This document shows positions 26,405-36,711 of a DNA stretch of 64,000 nucleotides, one piece after another. Position numbers and translations under genes: made by a program. The DNA is taken from positions 2,774,001 to 2,838,000 of the forward strand of contig NZ_CP115484.1 in NCBI RefSeq assembly GCF_027627475.1, given 5' to 3'. The notes under the pieces are model-generated. The model did not search any database. It had not been told where the DNA came from and saw only the letters and a list, made by a program, of their open reading frames with translations. The stretch comes from Paenibacillus sp. SYP-B4298 (GTDB lineage: Bacteria > Bacillota > Bacilli > Paenibacillales > Paenibacillaceae). How positions within the stretch are numbered: position 1 is the first letter of the stretch; each line of letters opens with the position of its first letter.

Positions 26405-26710
26405 TTACACCTGCATCCGCATCATTTCCTGATAAGCCTCTACGACTTTATTACGGATCTGAGCGGTGAGCTGCAAGCTGAGCTGAGCTTGCTCGGAGAT
26501 GATCATAACTTCCGAGACATCTGCCTGTCCGAGAATAAAACGATCAGTCACATTATGTACGGCCTTCTCTTGAGCGTTCACACTATCGATCGCCTGCTTC
26601 AGTACTTCGCCAAAGCTGGCGGTTACCTCCGATGGCGCAATCGCCGCTTTCTTTTGTACTCCAGGCTCTAGGGAGAGCGGACTTGCCATCAGGTTGATCT
26701 TGTCAATCAC
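26405..26710 (-). CDS. fliE: FliE, MS-ring/rod junction protein
   Basis: Small 101-residue protein connecting the MS ring to the rod. It has the typical SFGEVLKQAIDSVNAQEKAV helix and a C-terminal QLSLQLTAQIRNKVVEAYQEM-type helix. Start GTG, 6 bases after GGAGGG. It lies between flgC and fliF as expected. Confidence 0.95.
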   Translation of the reverse strand: MIDKINLMASPLSLEPGVQKKAAIAPSEVTASFGEVLKQAIDSVNAQEKAVHNVTDRFILGQADVSEVMIISEQAQLSLQLTAQIRNKVVEAYQEMMRMQV

Positions 26711-26738
26711 TTCAATCCCTCCAAATGATGACTACTAG

Positions 26739-27200
26739 TTATTTTCCAATCTCCAATGCTTTGGCGAACATGGATTTCGTTGCGTTCAGCGCAGTTACAT
26801 TCGCTTCATAGGAACGGGTAGCCGAAATCATATCCACCATTTCCTTCAAAACATCCACATTCGGCAGCTTCACATAACCTTCCGCATCCGCATCAGGGTG
26901 GCTGGGATTATAGACCAGCTTGGGAGGTGTACGATCCTCCATGACTTGTGCCACCTTCACCCCTCCTTGAGCCGGAGTACTGCTGATGCCGCCGTTCATC
27001 TGGCTGCGCAGCGTCTCCGCAAAGGATGGACGAATCGGTTCCATGACGGTCAGCTTACGGGTATACGGTTCAAACTGCCCATTCACTACCTTCCCCCTTG
27101 TCGTCTCGGCATTCGCAATGTTAGAAGATATCACATCCATTCGAAAGCGTTGGGCCGTTAAGGCCGAAGCACTAGCGTCAAATCCGTTCGATAATCTCAT
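26739..27200 (-). CDS. flgC: FlgC, proximal rod protein
   Basis: Rod subunit, 153 residues. N-terminal SASALTAQRFRMDVISSNIANAETT signature, a middle VKLPNVDVLKEMVDMISATRSYEANV, the conserved FlgC C-terminus, and a final helix SMFAKALEIGK. A GGAGAGG site precedes the ATG. It is separated from flgB by 2 bases. Confidence 0.96.
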   Translation of the reverse strand: MRLSNGFDASASALTAQRFRMDVISSNIANAETTRGKVVNGQFEPYTRKLTVMEPIRPSFAETLRSQMNGGISSTPAQGGVKVAQVMEDRTPPKLVYNPSHPDADAEGYVKLPNVDVLKEMVDMISATRSYEANVTALNATKSMFAKALEIGK

Positions 27201-27202
27201 TG

Positions 27203-27619
27203 TCAGCCTCTCCCCTCGATTGCTGTACGCATCATTCTAATGTCGTGACTTAACTGTTGTATGAAGACGTTGTAGCGAATCTGATTTTTGGCGAGCAGTG
27301 ACATCTCACGATCAATATCCACATTGTTCACATTGTTGTTCATCACTGAAACCTCATCCGTCTCTACTCCTATTCGTAGAGGCTGAATGCGTTCCCCTGT
27401 CCTGTTCAGATGCAGCGGGTTCGTCCGTTTCATTGGTAGCTTAGCCCCATCATTACTACTCATTTCCTGCTCCAGATAATTCTCAAATACGACTTCCGAC
27501 CGTTTGAAATAGGGCGTGTCCGAATTGGCGATGTTGTTGGAGATGACTTGCTGACGCAATTCTGCCGCTCGGATAGCCCCGTTCAAACGCTGAAAATTAG
27601 AACCGTTTAATACATTCAC
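27203..27619 (-). CDS. flgB: FlgB, proximal rod protein; first gene of the fla/che operon
   Basis: Rod subunit and first gene after the operon promoter. RQQVISNNIANSDTPYFKR is the FlgB/FlgC family signature; the C-terminus has NNVDIDREMSLLAKNQIRYNV. The start is taken as GTG at 27619, 7 bases after GTGAGG; a TTG two codons upstream is too close to that site. 138 residues. Confidence 0.94.
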   Translation of the reverse strand: MNVLNGSNFQRLNGAIRAAELRQQVISNNIANSDTPYFKRSEVVFENYLEQEMSSNDGAKLPMKRTNPLHLNRTGERIQPLRIGVETDEVSVMNNNVNNVDIDREMSLLAKNQIRYNVFIQQLSHDIRMMRTAIEGRG

Positions 27620-27707
27620 GAACAAGCCTCACTTTCTACGTAGCCTAGGTAGTGTAAAGTAATAATTCAACAGATTCTCCGACTTTCCTGCTCTCTTCGA
27701 CAAATTA

Positions 27708-27736
27708 ATATTAAAAAAATGAGAACAGAATGTCGA
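27708..27736 (-). promoter_or_regulatory. Candidate sigma-A promoter of the fla/che operon
   Basis: On the minus strand, -35 TCGACA (27731-27736, five of six matches) and -10 TAATAT (27708-27713, four of six) are separated by 17 bases that include a T tract. Transcription would begin near 27701, about 80 bases before flgB. It lies just downstream of the codY terminator, which is the position of the main fla/che promoter in B. subtilis. Based on consensus reading only. Confidence 0.5.
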
Positions 27737-27755
27737 AATTTCACCTCACCATTTA
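27730..27755 (-). promoter_or_regulatory. Weak candidate sigma-D promoter upstream of flgB
   Basis: TAAA (27752-27755) and TTCGACAT (27730-27737) are 14 bases apart on the minus strand. The sigma-D consensus is TAAA, 13-16 bases, GCCGATAT; the second box matches at five of eight positions including the CGA core. It overlaps the -35 box of the sigma-A candidate. The match is modest and could be chance in this AT-rich stretch. Confidence 0.3.
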
Positions 27756-27787
27756 TGTTCCATAATTTTGAATTCTTTAACAATAAG

Positions 27788-27819
27788 CAAAAAGCCCTAT
27801 CTTTATTTTGAGATAGGGC
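27788..27819 (-). terminator. Rho-independent terminator after codY
   Basis: Perfect 9-bp stem GCCCTATCT/AGATAGGGC with an 8-base loop, followed on the minus strand by five T residues. It lies 24 bases after the codY stop codon and separates the hslVU-codY transcript from the fla/che promoter. Confidence 0.85.
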
Positions 27820-27843
27820 GTTCAAGGGCGCAGAGACCTGTTT

Positions 27844-28614
27844 TTACTTTTTTATTTTCGCCAGCTCTTGCAATAATTGACTATTTAATATTTTGATGTA
27901 CGTTCCTTTCATGCCAAGCGAGCGGGTCTCGATTACACCAGCGCTCTCGAGCTTGCGCAGCGCATTGACGATGACGGATCGGGTAATGCCTGCTCGATCC
28001 GCTACTTTAGAGGCGACGAGCAGGCCTTCCTTTTCGCCAAGCTCCTCAAAAATATGCTCGACCGCCTCCAGCTCGCTGAAGGACAGCGAGTTGACCGCTA
28101 CAGTCACCGCGGCGCGGCTCCGCGCTTCCACTTCAATCTCCTCGGCGCGCTCACGCAAAATTTCCATGCCGACAATCGTGGAGCCGTATTCGGCCAATAT
28201 CAGATCACTATCGTCGAATATGCCCTCTCCGCGCGTCAGAATGAGCGTACCCAAGCGATCTCCCCCGCCTTGTATTGGAACCACGGTCATAATTCCCTGC
28301 CTGGCGAAATCGGGAAATACGAGCGCAATTCCGCTCTCGGGCACAACATTGGTGACCGTTTCCTGCACAGACAAGAACCGTTCGTTACTCTCCTGAGGGA
28401 ATCTCAAATCGGCAGCAGGGACTGACTTCATCTTCTCATGCTCCCAGACATTGACCGCTGCGCAGCCCAGTATTTTGCCTCTGCGACTGACAACGAACAC
28501 ATCGGCCCCAATGGTGGAACACAGTACCTCTGCCATTTCCCTAAAATTAAGCGCCTTACCGGCAGCTCGTTGGAGCAACCGATTTAACGTTCGTGTTTTT
28601 GCAAGCAAGGTCAT
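27844..28614 (-). CDS. codY: CodY, GTP- and branched-chain amino-acid-sensing repressor
   Basis: Global nutrient regulator of Bacillota. N-terminal GAF domain (residues about 1-155, with [12 protein letters not shown], a [15 protein letters not shown] segment and the PQESNERFL loop) and C-terminal winged helix with [14 protein letters not shown] and the recognition region [34 protein letters not shown]. 256 residues. ATG after AGGAGG with 7-base spacing. It follows hslU and precedes fla/che, as in B. subtilis, where CodY also represses the fla/che promoter; I see no convincing CodY box here. Confidence 0.97.
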   Translation of the reverse strand: MTLLAKTRTLNRLLQRAAGKALNFREMAEVLCSTIGADVFVVSRRGKILGCAAVNVWEHEKMKSVPAADLRFPQESNERFLSVQETVTNVVPESGIALVFPDFARQGIMTVVPIQGGGDRLGTLILTRGEGIFDDSDLILAEYGSTIVGMEILRERAEEIEVEARSRAAVTVAVNSLSFSELEAVEHIFEELGEKEGLLVASKVADRAGITRSVIVNALRKLESAGVIETRSLGMKGTYIKILNSQLLQELAKIKK

Positions 28615-28666
28615 ACCAAATCCTCCTACTGCTCTTTCCAGGCACGCTTCAGCATTTTACATCACC

Positions 28667-30058
28667 TTATAAAATATATTGGCTCAAATCGCGGTTTTGC
28701 GCAATATCCCCAACCTTGTCCCGTACATATTCCGGTGTGATCGTCATCTGTTCCAGATTCAAATCCGGCGCCTCAAAGGAAAGGTCCTCGAGCAGCTTCT
28801 CCAAAATGGTGTGCAGTCTTCGTGCCCCGATATTTTCCGTATTCCGGTTCACATCCGCAGCGATGCCAGCGATTTCTTGAATCGACTCGGATGAAAACTC
28901 AATTGAAATGCCCTCTGTCTCGAGCAATGCTGAATATTGCTTCGTCAGCGCATTTTTGGGCTCGGTCAAGATCTTGACGAAATCTTCAAGCGACAGATCG
29001 CTCAGCTCGACACGAATCGGGAATCGCCCTTGCAGCTCCGGGATCAGATCCGCAGGCTTGGCGATATGGAAGGCGCCCGCGGCAATGAACAGGACAAAAT
29101 CCGTTTTGACAGGACCGTACTTCGTCATCACTGTCGAGCCCTCCACGATCGGCAGAATGTCGCGCTGTACACCTTCGCGGGAGACATCCGGGCCTGAGCC
29201 GCGGGAAGGACTGGCAATCTTATCGATCTCGTCTATGAAGATCATACCCGACTGTTCCGCACGATGAATCGACTCCTGAATCACATCGTCCATGTCAATC
29301 AGCTTGTTCGCTTCCTCTTGTGTCAGCACCTTGCGCGCTTCCTTCACCGTCAGCTTGCGCTTCTTGTACCGCTTGGGCATGAACTGGCCGAACATCTCCT
29401 GCATGTTCATCCCCATGCCCTCGCCGCCCTGGCCAGACAGCATATCCAGCATCGTCGGCGCGGTATCCTCCACCTCTATCTCTACTTGTTCGGTCTCCAG
29501 TTGACCCGCCTCAAGCTGCCATTTCACCTGACGCCGCTTGTCGATCACGCCGCCATCCGTCTCCGGCTCCTCCGGCTCTGGCTGCTGCTGGCCGAAGATC
29601 ATCTCCAGCGGGTTGCGCTGCGACTTGGCCTTGCGGGCAGAAGGAACCAGTATCGATACAAGCCGCTCATTCGCCAGCTTCTCCGCCTTATCCTTCACCG
29701 CCTCGGTCTTCTCCGCCTTCACCATCCGAATCGCTGTCTCGACGAGATCGCGCACCATGGACTCCACATCACGTCCCACATAGCCAACCTCCGTGAACTT
29801 GGTTGCCTCCACCTTCACAAACGGGGCATTCACCAGCTTGGCCAGACGCCGTGCAATCTCGGTCTTGCCGACACCCGTCGGCCCGATCATCAAGATATTT
29901 TTTGGCATAATTTCATCCCGCAGCGCCTCATCCAATCTGCTGCGGCGGTATCGGTTCCGCAGAGCGATGGCTACCGACCGTTTGGCTTGCTTCTGACCGA
30001 CGATGTATTTATCCAGCTCCGCGACGATCTGGCGCGGCGTCAACGCTTCATTTCCCAT
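28667..30058 (-). CDS. hslU: HslU (ClpY), AAA+ unfoldase of the HslUV protease
   Basis: Hexameric ATPase that unfolds substrates for Hsl[18 protein letters not shown] at the N-terminus, Walker [14 protein letters not shown], the I domain (about residues 110-240, with a Gln/Glu-rich variable part), Walker [11 protein letters not shown], sensor region RFPIRVEL, and a C-terminal YIL tail that docks into HslV. 463 residues from the ATG at 30058, after GGAGGGAG. It starts 25 bases after hslV. Confidence 0.97.
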   Translation of the reverse strand: MGNEALTPRQIVAELDKYIVGQKQAKRSVAIALRNRYRRSRLDEALRDEIMPKNILMIGPTGVGKTEIARRLAKLVNAPFVKVEATKFTEVGYVGRDVESMVRDLVETAIRMVKAEKTEAVKDKAEKLANERLVSILVPSARKAKSQRNPLEMIFGQQQPEPEEPETDGGVIDKRRQVKWQLEAGQLETEQVEIEVEDTAPTMLDMLSGQGGEGMGMNMQEMFGQFMPKRYKKRKLTVKEARKVLTQEEANKLIDMDDVIQESIHRAEQSGMIFIDEIDKIASPSRGSGPDVSREGVQRDILPIVEGSTVMTKYGPVKTDFVLFIAAGAFHIAKPADLIPELQGRFPIRVELSDLSLEDFVKILTEPKNALTKQYSALLETEGISIEFSSESIQEIAGIAADVNRNTENIGARRLHTILEKLLEDLSFEAPDLNLEQMTITPEYVRDKVGDIAQNRDLSQYIL

Positions 30059-30083
30059 CCCGTTCTCCCTCCGCAAGGCGATT

Positions 30084-30629
30084 TTAAGATATTTCTTCCA
30101 CAATAATATGATGATTGGTGTAGACACAGATCTCAGCCGCAATCTCCAGTGACGCCTTGGCCACCTCGGATGCGCTCATATCCGCAGCGTGGCGCTTGAG
30201 CGCGCGTGCAGCCGACATGGCAAAGCTTCCGCCCGAGCCGATCGCCAGGATCCCGTCGTCAGGCTCGATAATTTCTCCATTGCCGGAAATCAGCAGCAAG
30301 CCGCTGCGATCCATAACGATCATCATCGCCTCCAGTCGCCGCAGAACACGATCTGAGCGCCAATCCTTGGCCAACTCCACCGCGGCACGCTGCAGATTGC
30401 CATGATGCTCCTCCAGCTTGCTCTCGAACTTCTCGAACAGCGTGATCGCATCCGCCACCGATCCAGCAAAGCCGGCAATGACTTGACCTCTATACAGCCT
30501 GCGCACCTTCTTTGCAGAATGCTTCATGACCATGCTGTTGCCGAAGGTCACCTGTCCGTCTCCCGCAATGGCACCCTGCTCACCGATGCGCACGGCACAG
30601 ATCGTCGTTGCATGAAACTGCATTTCCAT
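30084..30629 (-). CDS. hslV: HslV (ClpQ), peptidase of the HslUV protease
   Basis: Proteasome-like N-terminal nucleophile peptidase. From the ATG at 30629 (8 bases after AAGGAGG) the protein reads [14 protein letters not shown], so processing would expose a Thr (Thr8 or Thr9) as nucleophile. That differs from B. subtilis ClpQ, which uses Ser. [29 protein letters not shown] and [15 protein letters not shown] are family signatures. 181 residues. Confidence 0.95.
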   Translation of the reverse strand: MEMQFHATTICAVRIGEQGAIAGDGQVTFGNSMVMKHSAKKVRRLYRGQVIAGFAGSVADAITLFEKFESKLEEHHGNLQRAAVELAKDWRSDRVLRRLEAMMIVMDRSGLLLISGNGEIIEPDDGILAIGSGGSFAMSAARALKRHAADMSASEVAKASLEIAAEICVYTNHHIIVEEIS

Positions 30630-30693
30630 GTGCTGCTCCTCCTTAGCCCGTTTTGCCAGCTTACTGCTGACTTGCCTCACAATCCGCTACAGC

Positions 30694-32010
30694 TTACATC
30701 TGCTCAGACTTGAATTGCTCCAGACGATCCAGCGCCCGCCCAGCAATCGCCTCGTACTTTTCTTTCTTGTTACGAATCCTCTCACCAAGCGGCGGGAACA
30801 GACCAAAGTTAGCATTCATCGGCTGGAAATGCTTGAAGTCCGCTGTCGTAATATATTCGGCCATACTGCCCAGCGCCGTCTCCGCAGGGAACACGAGAGG
30901 CTCCAGCCCGCGGGCCAGCCTGCCTGCATTGATACCGGCGATCAGCCCCGATGCGGCCGACTCCACATACCCCTCAACACCTGTCATCTGACCAGCAAAA
31001 AATAGCTCGCTGCGCTCCTTGAACTGGTAGGTTGGCCGCAGCAAACGGGGAGAATTAATGAAAGTATTGCGATGCATAACCCCGTAACGGACAAACTCGG
31101 CATTTTCCAGACCAGGAATGAGCGAGAGCACTCGCTTTTGTTCGCCCCATTTCAGATGGGTCTGAAAGCCTACCAGATTGTACAGTGTGCCCGCAGCGTT
31201 ATCCTGGCGTAGCTGCACTACGGCGTGCGGAAGCTTGCCGGTATGTGGATTGACCAGCCCCACCGGCTTCATCGGTCCAAACAACAGCGTCTGCTTGCCG
31301 CGCGTGGCAATGACCTCAATCGGCATGCAGCCCTCAAAATAAACCTCTTTCTCAAATTCTTTAAGCTCAGCCTTCTCCGCCGTAACCAGCGCGTCATAGA
31401 ATGTCTCGAACTCCTCTTCCGTCATCGGGCAGTTCAAGTACGCCGCCTCGCCCTTGTCATAGCGTGAAGCAAGGTACACCTTGCTCATGTCAATCGAATC
31501 CTTCTCTACGATCGGCGCCGCCGCATCATAGAAATAGAAATATTCCTCGCCCATCAATTCCTTAATCTGCTGGGACAGCGAAGGTGAGGTTAACGGTCCC
31601 GTGGCGATGACGACAATGCTGCCCTGTGGAATCTCCTTGACCTCCTCACCCCGCACCTCAACCAGCGGATGGTTGCGAAGCGAGGAGGTGACCTCAGCGG
31701 AGAAGCCTTCACGGTCAACGGCAAGCGCTCCTCCGGCGGGAACGGCATGCTTGTCGGCACTGCCGAGGATGAGCGAGCCCACGCGGCGCATCTCTTCCTT
31801 CAATACGCCGACCGCATTGGTCAGTCCATTCGCCCGCAGACTGTTGCTGCATACCAGCTCAGCGAATTTGTCTGTATGGTGCGCCGGCGTTCTCGTCTCC
31901 GGTCTCATCTCATATAGCGTTACAGGGACGCCCTGGCTGGCAATCTGCCACGCGGCTTCACTGCCAGCCAGCCCAGCTCCAATTACAATTACTCTGTTCA
32001 AATCCGTCAA
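30694..32010 (-). CDS. trmFO: TrmFO, folate-dependent tRNA (uracil-54-C5)-methyltransferase
   Basis: FAD enzyme that makes m5U54 in tRNA with methylenetetrahydrofolate as carbon donor. It has the dinucleotide-binding [32 protein letters not shown], a [10 protein letters not shown] segment with the conserved Cys, CPMTEEEFE, and a C-terminal [18 protein letters not shown] flavin region. 438 residues. The start is TTG at 32010, 8 bases after AGGAG. Next to topA and hslV; xerC, which separates trmFO and hslV in B. subtilis, is absent. Confidence 0.96.
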   Translation of the reverse strand: MTDLNRVIVIGAGLAGSEAAWQIASQGVPVTLYEMRPETRTPAHHTDKFAELVCSNSLRANGLTNAVGVLKEEMRRVGSLILGSADKHAVPAGGALAVDREGFSAEVTSSLRNHPLVEVRGEEVKEIPQGSIVVIATGPLTSPSLSQQIKELMGEEYFYFYDAAAPIVEKDSIDMSKVYLASRYDKGEAAYLNCPMTEEEFETFYDALVTAEKAELKEFEKEVYFEGCMPIEVIATRGKQTLLFGPMKPVGLVNPHTGKLPHAVVQLRQDNAAGTLYNLVGFQTHLKWGEQKRVLSLIPGLENAEFVRYGVMHRNTFINSPRLLRPTYQFKERSELFFAGQMTGVEGYVESAASGLIAGINAGRLARGLEPLVFPAETALGSMAEYITTADFKHFQPMNANFGLFPPLGERIRNKKEKYEAIAGRALDRLEQFKSEQM

Positions 32011-32074
32011 CGTTCCATCTCCTGCCTTTCATTGTGTTGCCCTGTTGCGATGGACGCCGCGGTCGCGGCGCGTC

Positions 32075-34174
32075 CTATTCAGCCTGCGCCTCGTCATCCG
32101 GAAGTTCCTCCACATGATCGCAGCCTGTGCATTGAATCTTGCCGCCGCTGCGATTGCGCTTCTCCACCATTACACTACCGCATTTAGGGCAGGGCTGGGA
32201 GACCGGTTTGTCCCAGGAAACATAATCACAGCCTGGATACTGATCGCAGCCGTAGAAGATACGTCCTTTCTTGCTGCGCCGCTCGATAATTTTGCCCTCC
32301 TTGCATTTCGGGCAGGTAACGCCAATATCCTTAATGATCGGCTTGGTGTTGCGGCATTCAGGGAAGCCGGAGCACGCCAGAAACTTGCCGAAGCGCCCCA
32401 TCTTGTACACGAGCGGCTTGCCGCATTTCTCGCACAGCTCATCGGATACCTCGTCCTGAATCTCAATCTCCTTCATCTCTTCCTCGGCGACCTCCAGCCG
32501 CTTCTCAAAGGACGTATAGAAGGAGGCCAGCACCTTCACCCAATCTTCAGTGCCTTCTTCCACATGGTCGAGATCATCCTCCATATGGGCGGTAAACTCC
32601 ACGTTCAATATTTCAGGGAAAAATTCCTCCATCAATTGAATGACCAGGTCGCCGAGCTCGGTCGGCATGAACTTTTTCTCCTCGATCGCCACATAACCGC
32701 GCTTCTGTATCGTCTCCAGCGTCGGCGCATAGGTGCTCGGACGTCCTATGCCAAGCTCCTCCAGCGAGCGTACAAGACGCGCTTCGGTATAACGCGGCGG
32801 CGGCTGGGTGAAATGCTGCTTCGGCTCGATCTCCTGCCGCTGCGCCTCGTCATTCTCCGCCAGAGGCGGCAGAAACTTCTCATCGTCAGGAGCAGTGCCG
32901 TCATCATTTCCTTCAACATACACTTTCATGAAACCGGCAAATTTGAGCTTCGAGCCTGTCGCACGGAAAATGGCAGGCCCGGACGCCAGATCGACGGTCA
33001 TCGTATCCAGCACAGCAGATTCCATCTGGCTCGCTATGAATCGCTCCCAGACCAGCTTATATAGACGCAACTGATCCCGGCTCAGATAAGGCTTCATCGT
33101 TTCCGGCTCGCGCAGCACTGATGTCGGACGAATCGCTTCGTGCGCATCCTGTGCCCCGGCGTTCTTCTTCGCATAGATACGGAACTGCTCCGGCGCATAT
33201 TCGGCGCCGTATTTGCCCACGATAAACTCCTTCGCCTCCTCCTGCGCTATAGGGGAGATGCGTGTGGAGTCTGTTCTCATATAGGTAATCAGACCTACCG
33301 TTCCCTCTTTGCCAAGCTCCACGCCCTCATACAACTGCTGGGCAACGGACATCGTCTTGGCAGCACGGAACCCCAGCTTGCGCGCAGCCTCCTGCTGCAG
33401 GGAGCTGGTAATGAAGGGCGGCGCAGGATGGCGCTGACGCTCCTTCTCCTTGACCTGCTGAACGATGAAGGGCGAATCGCCCATCGCTGCCAGCACCTCA
33501 TTGACATCGCTCTGGCTCGACAGCTCGCGCTTCTCTCCATTCAGCTTGTAGAATTTGGCCTCGAACTCGCCCTTCGGATGGCGCAGTCTGGCTGTAATTG
33601 ACCAATATTCCTCTGGCACAAACTCGTCGATTTCATTCTCCCGGTCAATAATCAGCTTGACGGCAACCGATTGTACGCGTCCTGCGGACAGCCCCTTCTT
33701 CACTTTCTTCCATAGCAGCGGACTGATCTTGTAGCCGACCAGCCGATCGAGTATTCGACGCGCCTGCTGGGCGTTCACCAGGTCCATATTAATTTTGCGC
33801 GGTGTTTTGAAGGCATCCTTCACTGCCTGCTTCGTAATCTCATTAAAGACGACACGGCATTCCTCCGTCTCATCCAGCTCCAGGTAGTGCGCCAGATGCC
33901 AGGCAATGGCCTCGCCTTCACGGTCGGGGTCAGCCGCGAGGTATACTTTCTTCACTTTTTTGCGGGCATCCTTCAATTCCTTCAGGACGCTGCCTTTGCC
34001 GCGAATCGTAATATATTTGGGATTAAAATCGTTCTCCACCTCAACGCCGATCTGGCTCTTGGGCAGATCCCGGATATGACCCATCGAGGCCTTGACAATA
34101 TATTTGCTGCCCAAATATTTGCCGATTGTTTTGGCCTTGGCCGGTGATTCTACAATAACTAGTGAATCCGCCAT
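32075..34174 (-). CDS. topA: TopA, DNA topoisomerase I
   Basis: Type IA topoisomerase that relaxes negative supercoils. TOPRIM domain with [17 protein letters not shown] and [28 protein letters not shown]; catalytic tyrosine in [15 protein letters not shown]-terminal tail with three four-Cys zinc-ribbon modules, starting [16 protein letters not shown] and CPKCGSVM. 699 residues from the ATG at 34174, 10 bases after AGGAGG. It lies between dprA and trmFO. Confidence 0.98.
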   Translation of the reverse strand: MADSLVIVESPAKAKTIGKYLGSKYIVKASMGHIRDLPKSQIGVEVENDFNPKYITIRGKGSVLKELKDARKKVKKVYLAADPDREGEAIAWHLAHYLELDETEECRVVFNEITKQAVKDAFKTPRKINMDLVNAQQARRILDRLVGYKISPLLWKKVKKGLSAGRVQSVAVKLIIDRENEIDEFVPEEYWSITARLRHPKGEFEAKFYKLNGEKRELSSQSDVNEVLAAMGDSPFIVQQVKEKERQRHPAPPFITSSLQQEAARKLGFRAAKTMSVAQQLYEGVELGKEGTVGLITYMRTDSTRISPIAQEEAKEFIVGKYGAEYAPEQFRIYAKKNAGAQDAHEAIRPTSVLREPETMKPYLSRDQLRLYKLVWERFIASQMESAVLDTMTVDLASGPAIFRATGSKLKFAGFMKVYVEGNDDGTAPDDEKFLPPLAENDEAQRQEIEPKQHFTQPPPRYTEARLVRSLEELGIGRPSTYAPTLETIQKRGYVAIEEKKFMPTELGDLVIQLMEEFFPEILNVEFTAHMEDDLDHVEEGTEDWVKVLASFYTSFEKRLEVAEEEMKEIEIQDEVSDELCEKCGKPLVYKMGRFGKFLACSGFPECRNTKPIIKDIGVTCPKCKEGKIIERRSKKGRIFYGCDQYPGCDYVSWDKPVSQPCPKCGSVMVEKRNRSGGKIQCTGCDHVEELPDDEAQAE

Positions 34175-34267
34175 CGTTGTGCGTCCTCCTCTCCTAATAG
34201 GCTTCAAGCGCTCCCGCCTGTGCTGCGCCTAAGCGCCTCAGGCCGCCTTACGCATTGAGTTGTATAG

Positions 34268-35404
34268 TTACAAGGCACGGTATATGGCACCTGCATGCTG
34301 TTCAATGCATTGTTTTATAGTTAAATTTATCAGAACTGCGTGCAAAAGTCCAAATGTCATACCCGAGCGTTCCAGCAGCTCATCTATTGTACTGGATTTA
34401 TCTTGTATTATGGCCAAAATTTTCTCTTCTTCAGCCGACAGATTAGGCTGCTCCTGTCCGCCTTCAGAGTAGGGAGGAGCCGCAGATTGGAGACGCATTA
34501 CTATATCCTCTCTGAACCGGAACTCCTCCACGATATCTTCTGCTCCCATCACCAGCTTGGCGCCTGTCTCCTTGATCAACCGATTCGTCCCCTTGCTCCG
34601 TGGCGAATGTATCTGCCCTGGCACTGCGAACAGCTCCCGGTTCATCTCCTGCGCATACGCCGCCGTGATGAGCGAGCCGCTATGCTCCGCCGCTTCCACG
34701 ACCAGTGTCCCCAGCGTCAAGCCCGCAATAATCCGGTTGCGCTGCGGGAACAGCCCAGGATGCAGCCGCGTCCCCAGTGGATACTCGCTGACGAGCAGCC
34801 CCTGCTCGGCAATCTTGCGGAATAGCTGTCGGTGCTCGGGTGGATAAATCTCATGGATCGGCGTTCCCAGCACAGCGATCGTCGATGGGCCGGACGCAGC
34901 CGCCAATGCTCCTTCATGGGCAAAGCGATCGATTCCCTTGGCCATACCGCTTACCACTGTAAACCCAACCGATGCCAATTGTCCAGACAAAGTTGCACTG
35001 ACATGTCTGCCGTAGGCAGTCGGCACCCGCGCTCCGACCACTGCGATCGACGGTCGGCTCAGCAGCTCCCGCCTGCCAAGCGTGTAGAGCACCCAGGGCG
35101 CTCTTGCGGTCTGCAAAAGCAAGCTCGGGTAGTCTGGGTCTTCCCGGGTTACAATCTCTGCTCCCAACTGCTTATAGCGGCTCTCGGCAGCAAGCAGGCT
35201 GCCATCATTCAGCCCCGCCAGCAGGGCTGCCCGTTGCTTAGGGGCAAGACCTGCCTCCTGCCAATCTCTGTCGCTGAACGTGTCAGCCAGATGCAGCCGC
35301 TCCCCGACAGCGCGCATCACCTTGTCGATGGTATGCCAAGCTATGCCAGCGGTCTCATGCAGCGCAATCAGCATGGCGCGTTTGTGTTGTTGTTGCTTCT
35401 TCAT
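34268..35404 (-). CDS. dprA: DprA (Smf), single-strand DNA loader for RecA
   Basis: Binds incoming single-stranded DNA in transformation and loads RecA. N-terminal helical region, Rossmann-like core with VVGARVPTAYGRHV, VVSGMAKGIDRFAHEGAL, LGTPIHEIYPPEHRQL and VEAAEHSGSLITAAYAQEMNRELFAVPGQ, and a C-terminal winged helix (about residues 320-378). 378 residues from the ATG at 35404, which has only a weak GGGGGT site. It is followed by topA. Confidence 0.94.
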   Translation of the reverse strand: MKKQQQHKRAMLIALHETAGIAWHTIDKVMRAVGERLHLADTFSDRDWQEAGLAPKQRAALLAGLNDGSLLAAESRYKQLGAEIVTREDPDYPSLLLQTARAPWVLYTLGRRELLSRPSIAVVGARVPTAYGRHVSATLSGQLASVGFTVVSGMAKGIDRFAHEGALAAASGPSTIAVLGTPIHEIYPPEHRQLFRKIAEQGLLVSEYPLGTRLHPGLFPQRNRIIAGLTLGTLVVEAAEHSGSLITAAYAQEMNRELFAVPGQIHSPRSKGTNRLIKETGAKLVMGAEDIVEEFRFREDIVMRLQSAAPPYSEGGQEQPNLSAEEEKILAIIQDKSSTIDELLERSGMTFGLLHAVLINLTIKQCIEQHAGAIYRAL

Positions 35405-35631
35405 TAGAGCTGACCCCCATAACGGTTCGGCTCGCATTCTTTTCCTATTGTGCGTGACAAATGGCAAGATTGCAAGCGGACACCGGATATTTGTTTCACT
35501 TTTCAGAATATATCAAGCCGCCAGTCGGCCCAGTCCAACTAATTCTGATGGCATAAGACTTACATCCTAAAAATGTAGTCTGCAGGACTAGATGGCTTCG
35601 TCACCTATGACAGGTTAAGCTTCGTTGCAAA

Positions 35632-35678
35632 TAAAAAAGCAGCCTTCACACTCCCAAACGGGAATGAAAAGACTGCTT
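35632..35678 (-). terminator. Rho-independent terminator after sucCD
   Basis: Long imperfect stem on the minus strand, AAGCAGTCTT pairing with AAGGCTGCTT around an inner CCC/GGG stem, followed by TTTTTTATTT. It begins about 50 bases after the sucD stop. It lies upstream of dprA, so sucCD and dprA-topA are probably separate transcripts. Confidence 0.85.
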
Positions 35679-35730
35679 GTCTTTATACGGACGGTCGTAT
35701 TGCCGCCCATAACGTGCTATTTAAGCCGCA

Positions 35731-36666
35731 TTACACCTGATGCGTAATGCATTTCTCCAGCAGGCCTTGCTCCTCCAGTACAGACACGAGCGTCGAGCCC
35801 ATGTCAGATGGTGTCGGGGCAACCTTGATGCCGCATGCCTCAAGCGTTTCGATCTTCTCTGCCGCAGTACCCTTGCCGCCAGAGATAATCGCGCCAGCAT
35901 GGCCCATACGCTTGCCTGGAGGCGCTGTTGCGCCGCCGATAAAGCCGACAACCGGCTTCTTCATGTTGGCCTTGATCCATTCAGCCGCTTCTTCTTCCGC
36001 CGTACCGCCGATCTCGCCAATCATAATGACAGCATACGTGTCCGGGTCTTCGTTGAACAGATGAAGGATGTCAATAAACTCAGAGCCCTTCACAGGGTCC
36101 CCGCCGATGCCGATGGCGGAGGATTGGCCAATGCCGCGCGTCGAGAGCTGGTGAACCGCTTCATAGGTAAGCGTTCCGCTGCGGGAAACAACGCCCACAT
36201 GACCCTTCTTGTGAATGTAGCCCGGCATGATGCCAATTTTGCACTCGTCAGGCGTAATGACGCCTGGACAGTTCGGCCCGATCAGGCGAGTCTTCTTGCC
36301 TTCCATGTAGCGCTTCACCTTAACCATGTCCAGTACCGGGATTCCCTCGGTAATACAGATGGCCAGTTCGAACTCGGCGTCTACCGCTTCCATGATCGCA
36401 TCCGCAGCGAAAGCAGGCGGAACGTAGATAACTGTTGCAGTTGCTCCCGTTGCAGCCTTAGCTTCCTCAACCGTATTAAATACGGGCAGGGAAACGACCT
36501 GTCCGTTCTCCAGTGTAATCTCAACGGTGGTGCCGCCCTTGCCCGGCGAAGTTCCGCCGACCATTTGCGTACCGTAATCCAATGCGCCCTTAGCATGGAA
36601 CAAGGCGGTTTTGCCTGTAATGCCTTGCGTAATGACTTTCGTATCTTTGCTTACCAAAATGCTCAT
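35731..36666 (-). CDS. sucD: SucD, succinyl-CoA synthetase alpha subunit
   Basis: Alpha subunit of the TCA-cycle enzyme that makes ATP or GTP from succinyl-CoA. CoA-binding N-terminus with [16 protein letters not shown] and [31 protein letters not shown]; and the phospho-histidine in [16 protein letters not shown]. 311 residues, the normal length. It follows sucC after 45 bases. Confidence 0.97.
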   Translation of the reverse strand: MSILVSKDTKVITQGITGKTALFHAKGALDYGTQMVGGTSPGKGGTTVEITLENGQVVSLPVFNTVEEAKAATGATATVIYVPPAFAADAIMEAVDAEFELAICITEGIPVLDMVKVKRYMEGKKTRLIGPNCPGVITPDECKIGIMPGYIHKKGHVGVVSRSGTLTYEAVHQLSTRGIGQSSAIGIGGDPVKGSEFIDILHLFNEDPDTYAVIMIGEIGGTAEEEAAEWIKANMKKPVVGFIGGATAPPGKRMGHAGAIISGGKGTAAEKIETLEACGIKVAPTPSDMGSTLVSVLEEQGLLEKCITHQV

Positions 36667-36711
36667 CGAAGGCTCACATCCCCTACATGATTTCTATATT
36701 GAAGTAATCTC

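Noticed and set aside
27721-27780. Possible CodY box upstream of flgB
   Set aside because: The best match to AATTTTCWGAAAATT, around the -35 box, agrees at only about 8 of 15 positions, which is not above what an AT-rich stretch gives.
31601-33064. Plus-strand open frame of 487 codons opposite topA and trmFO
   Set aside because: It spans two well-supported minus-strand genes; its composition is that of a reverse-strand shadow.
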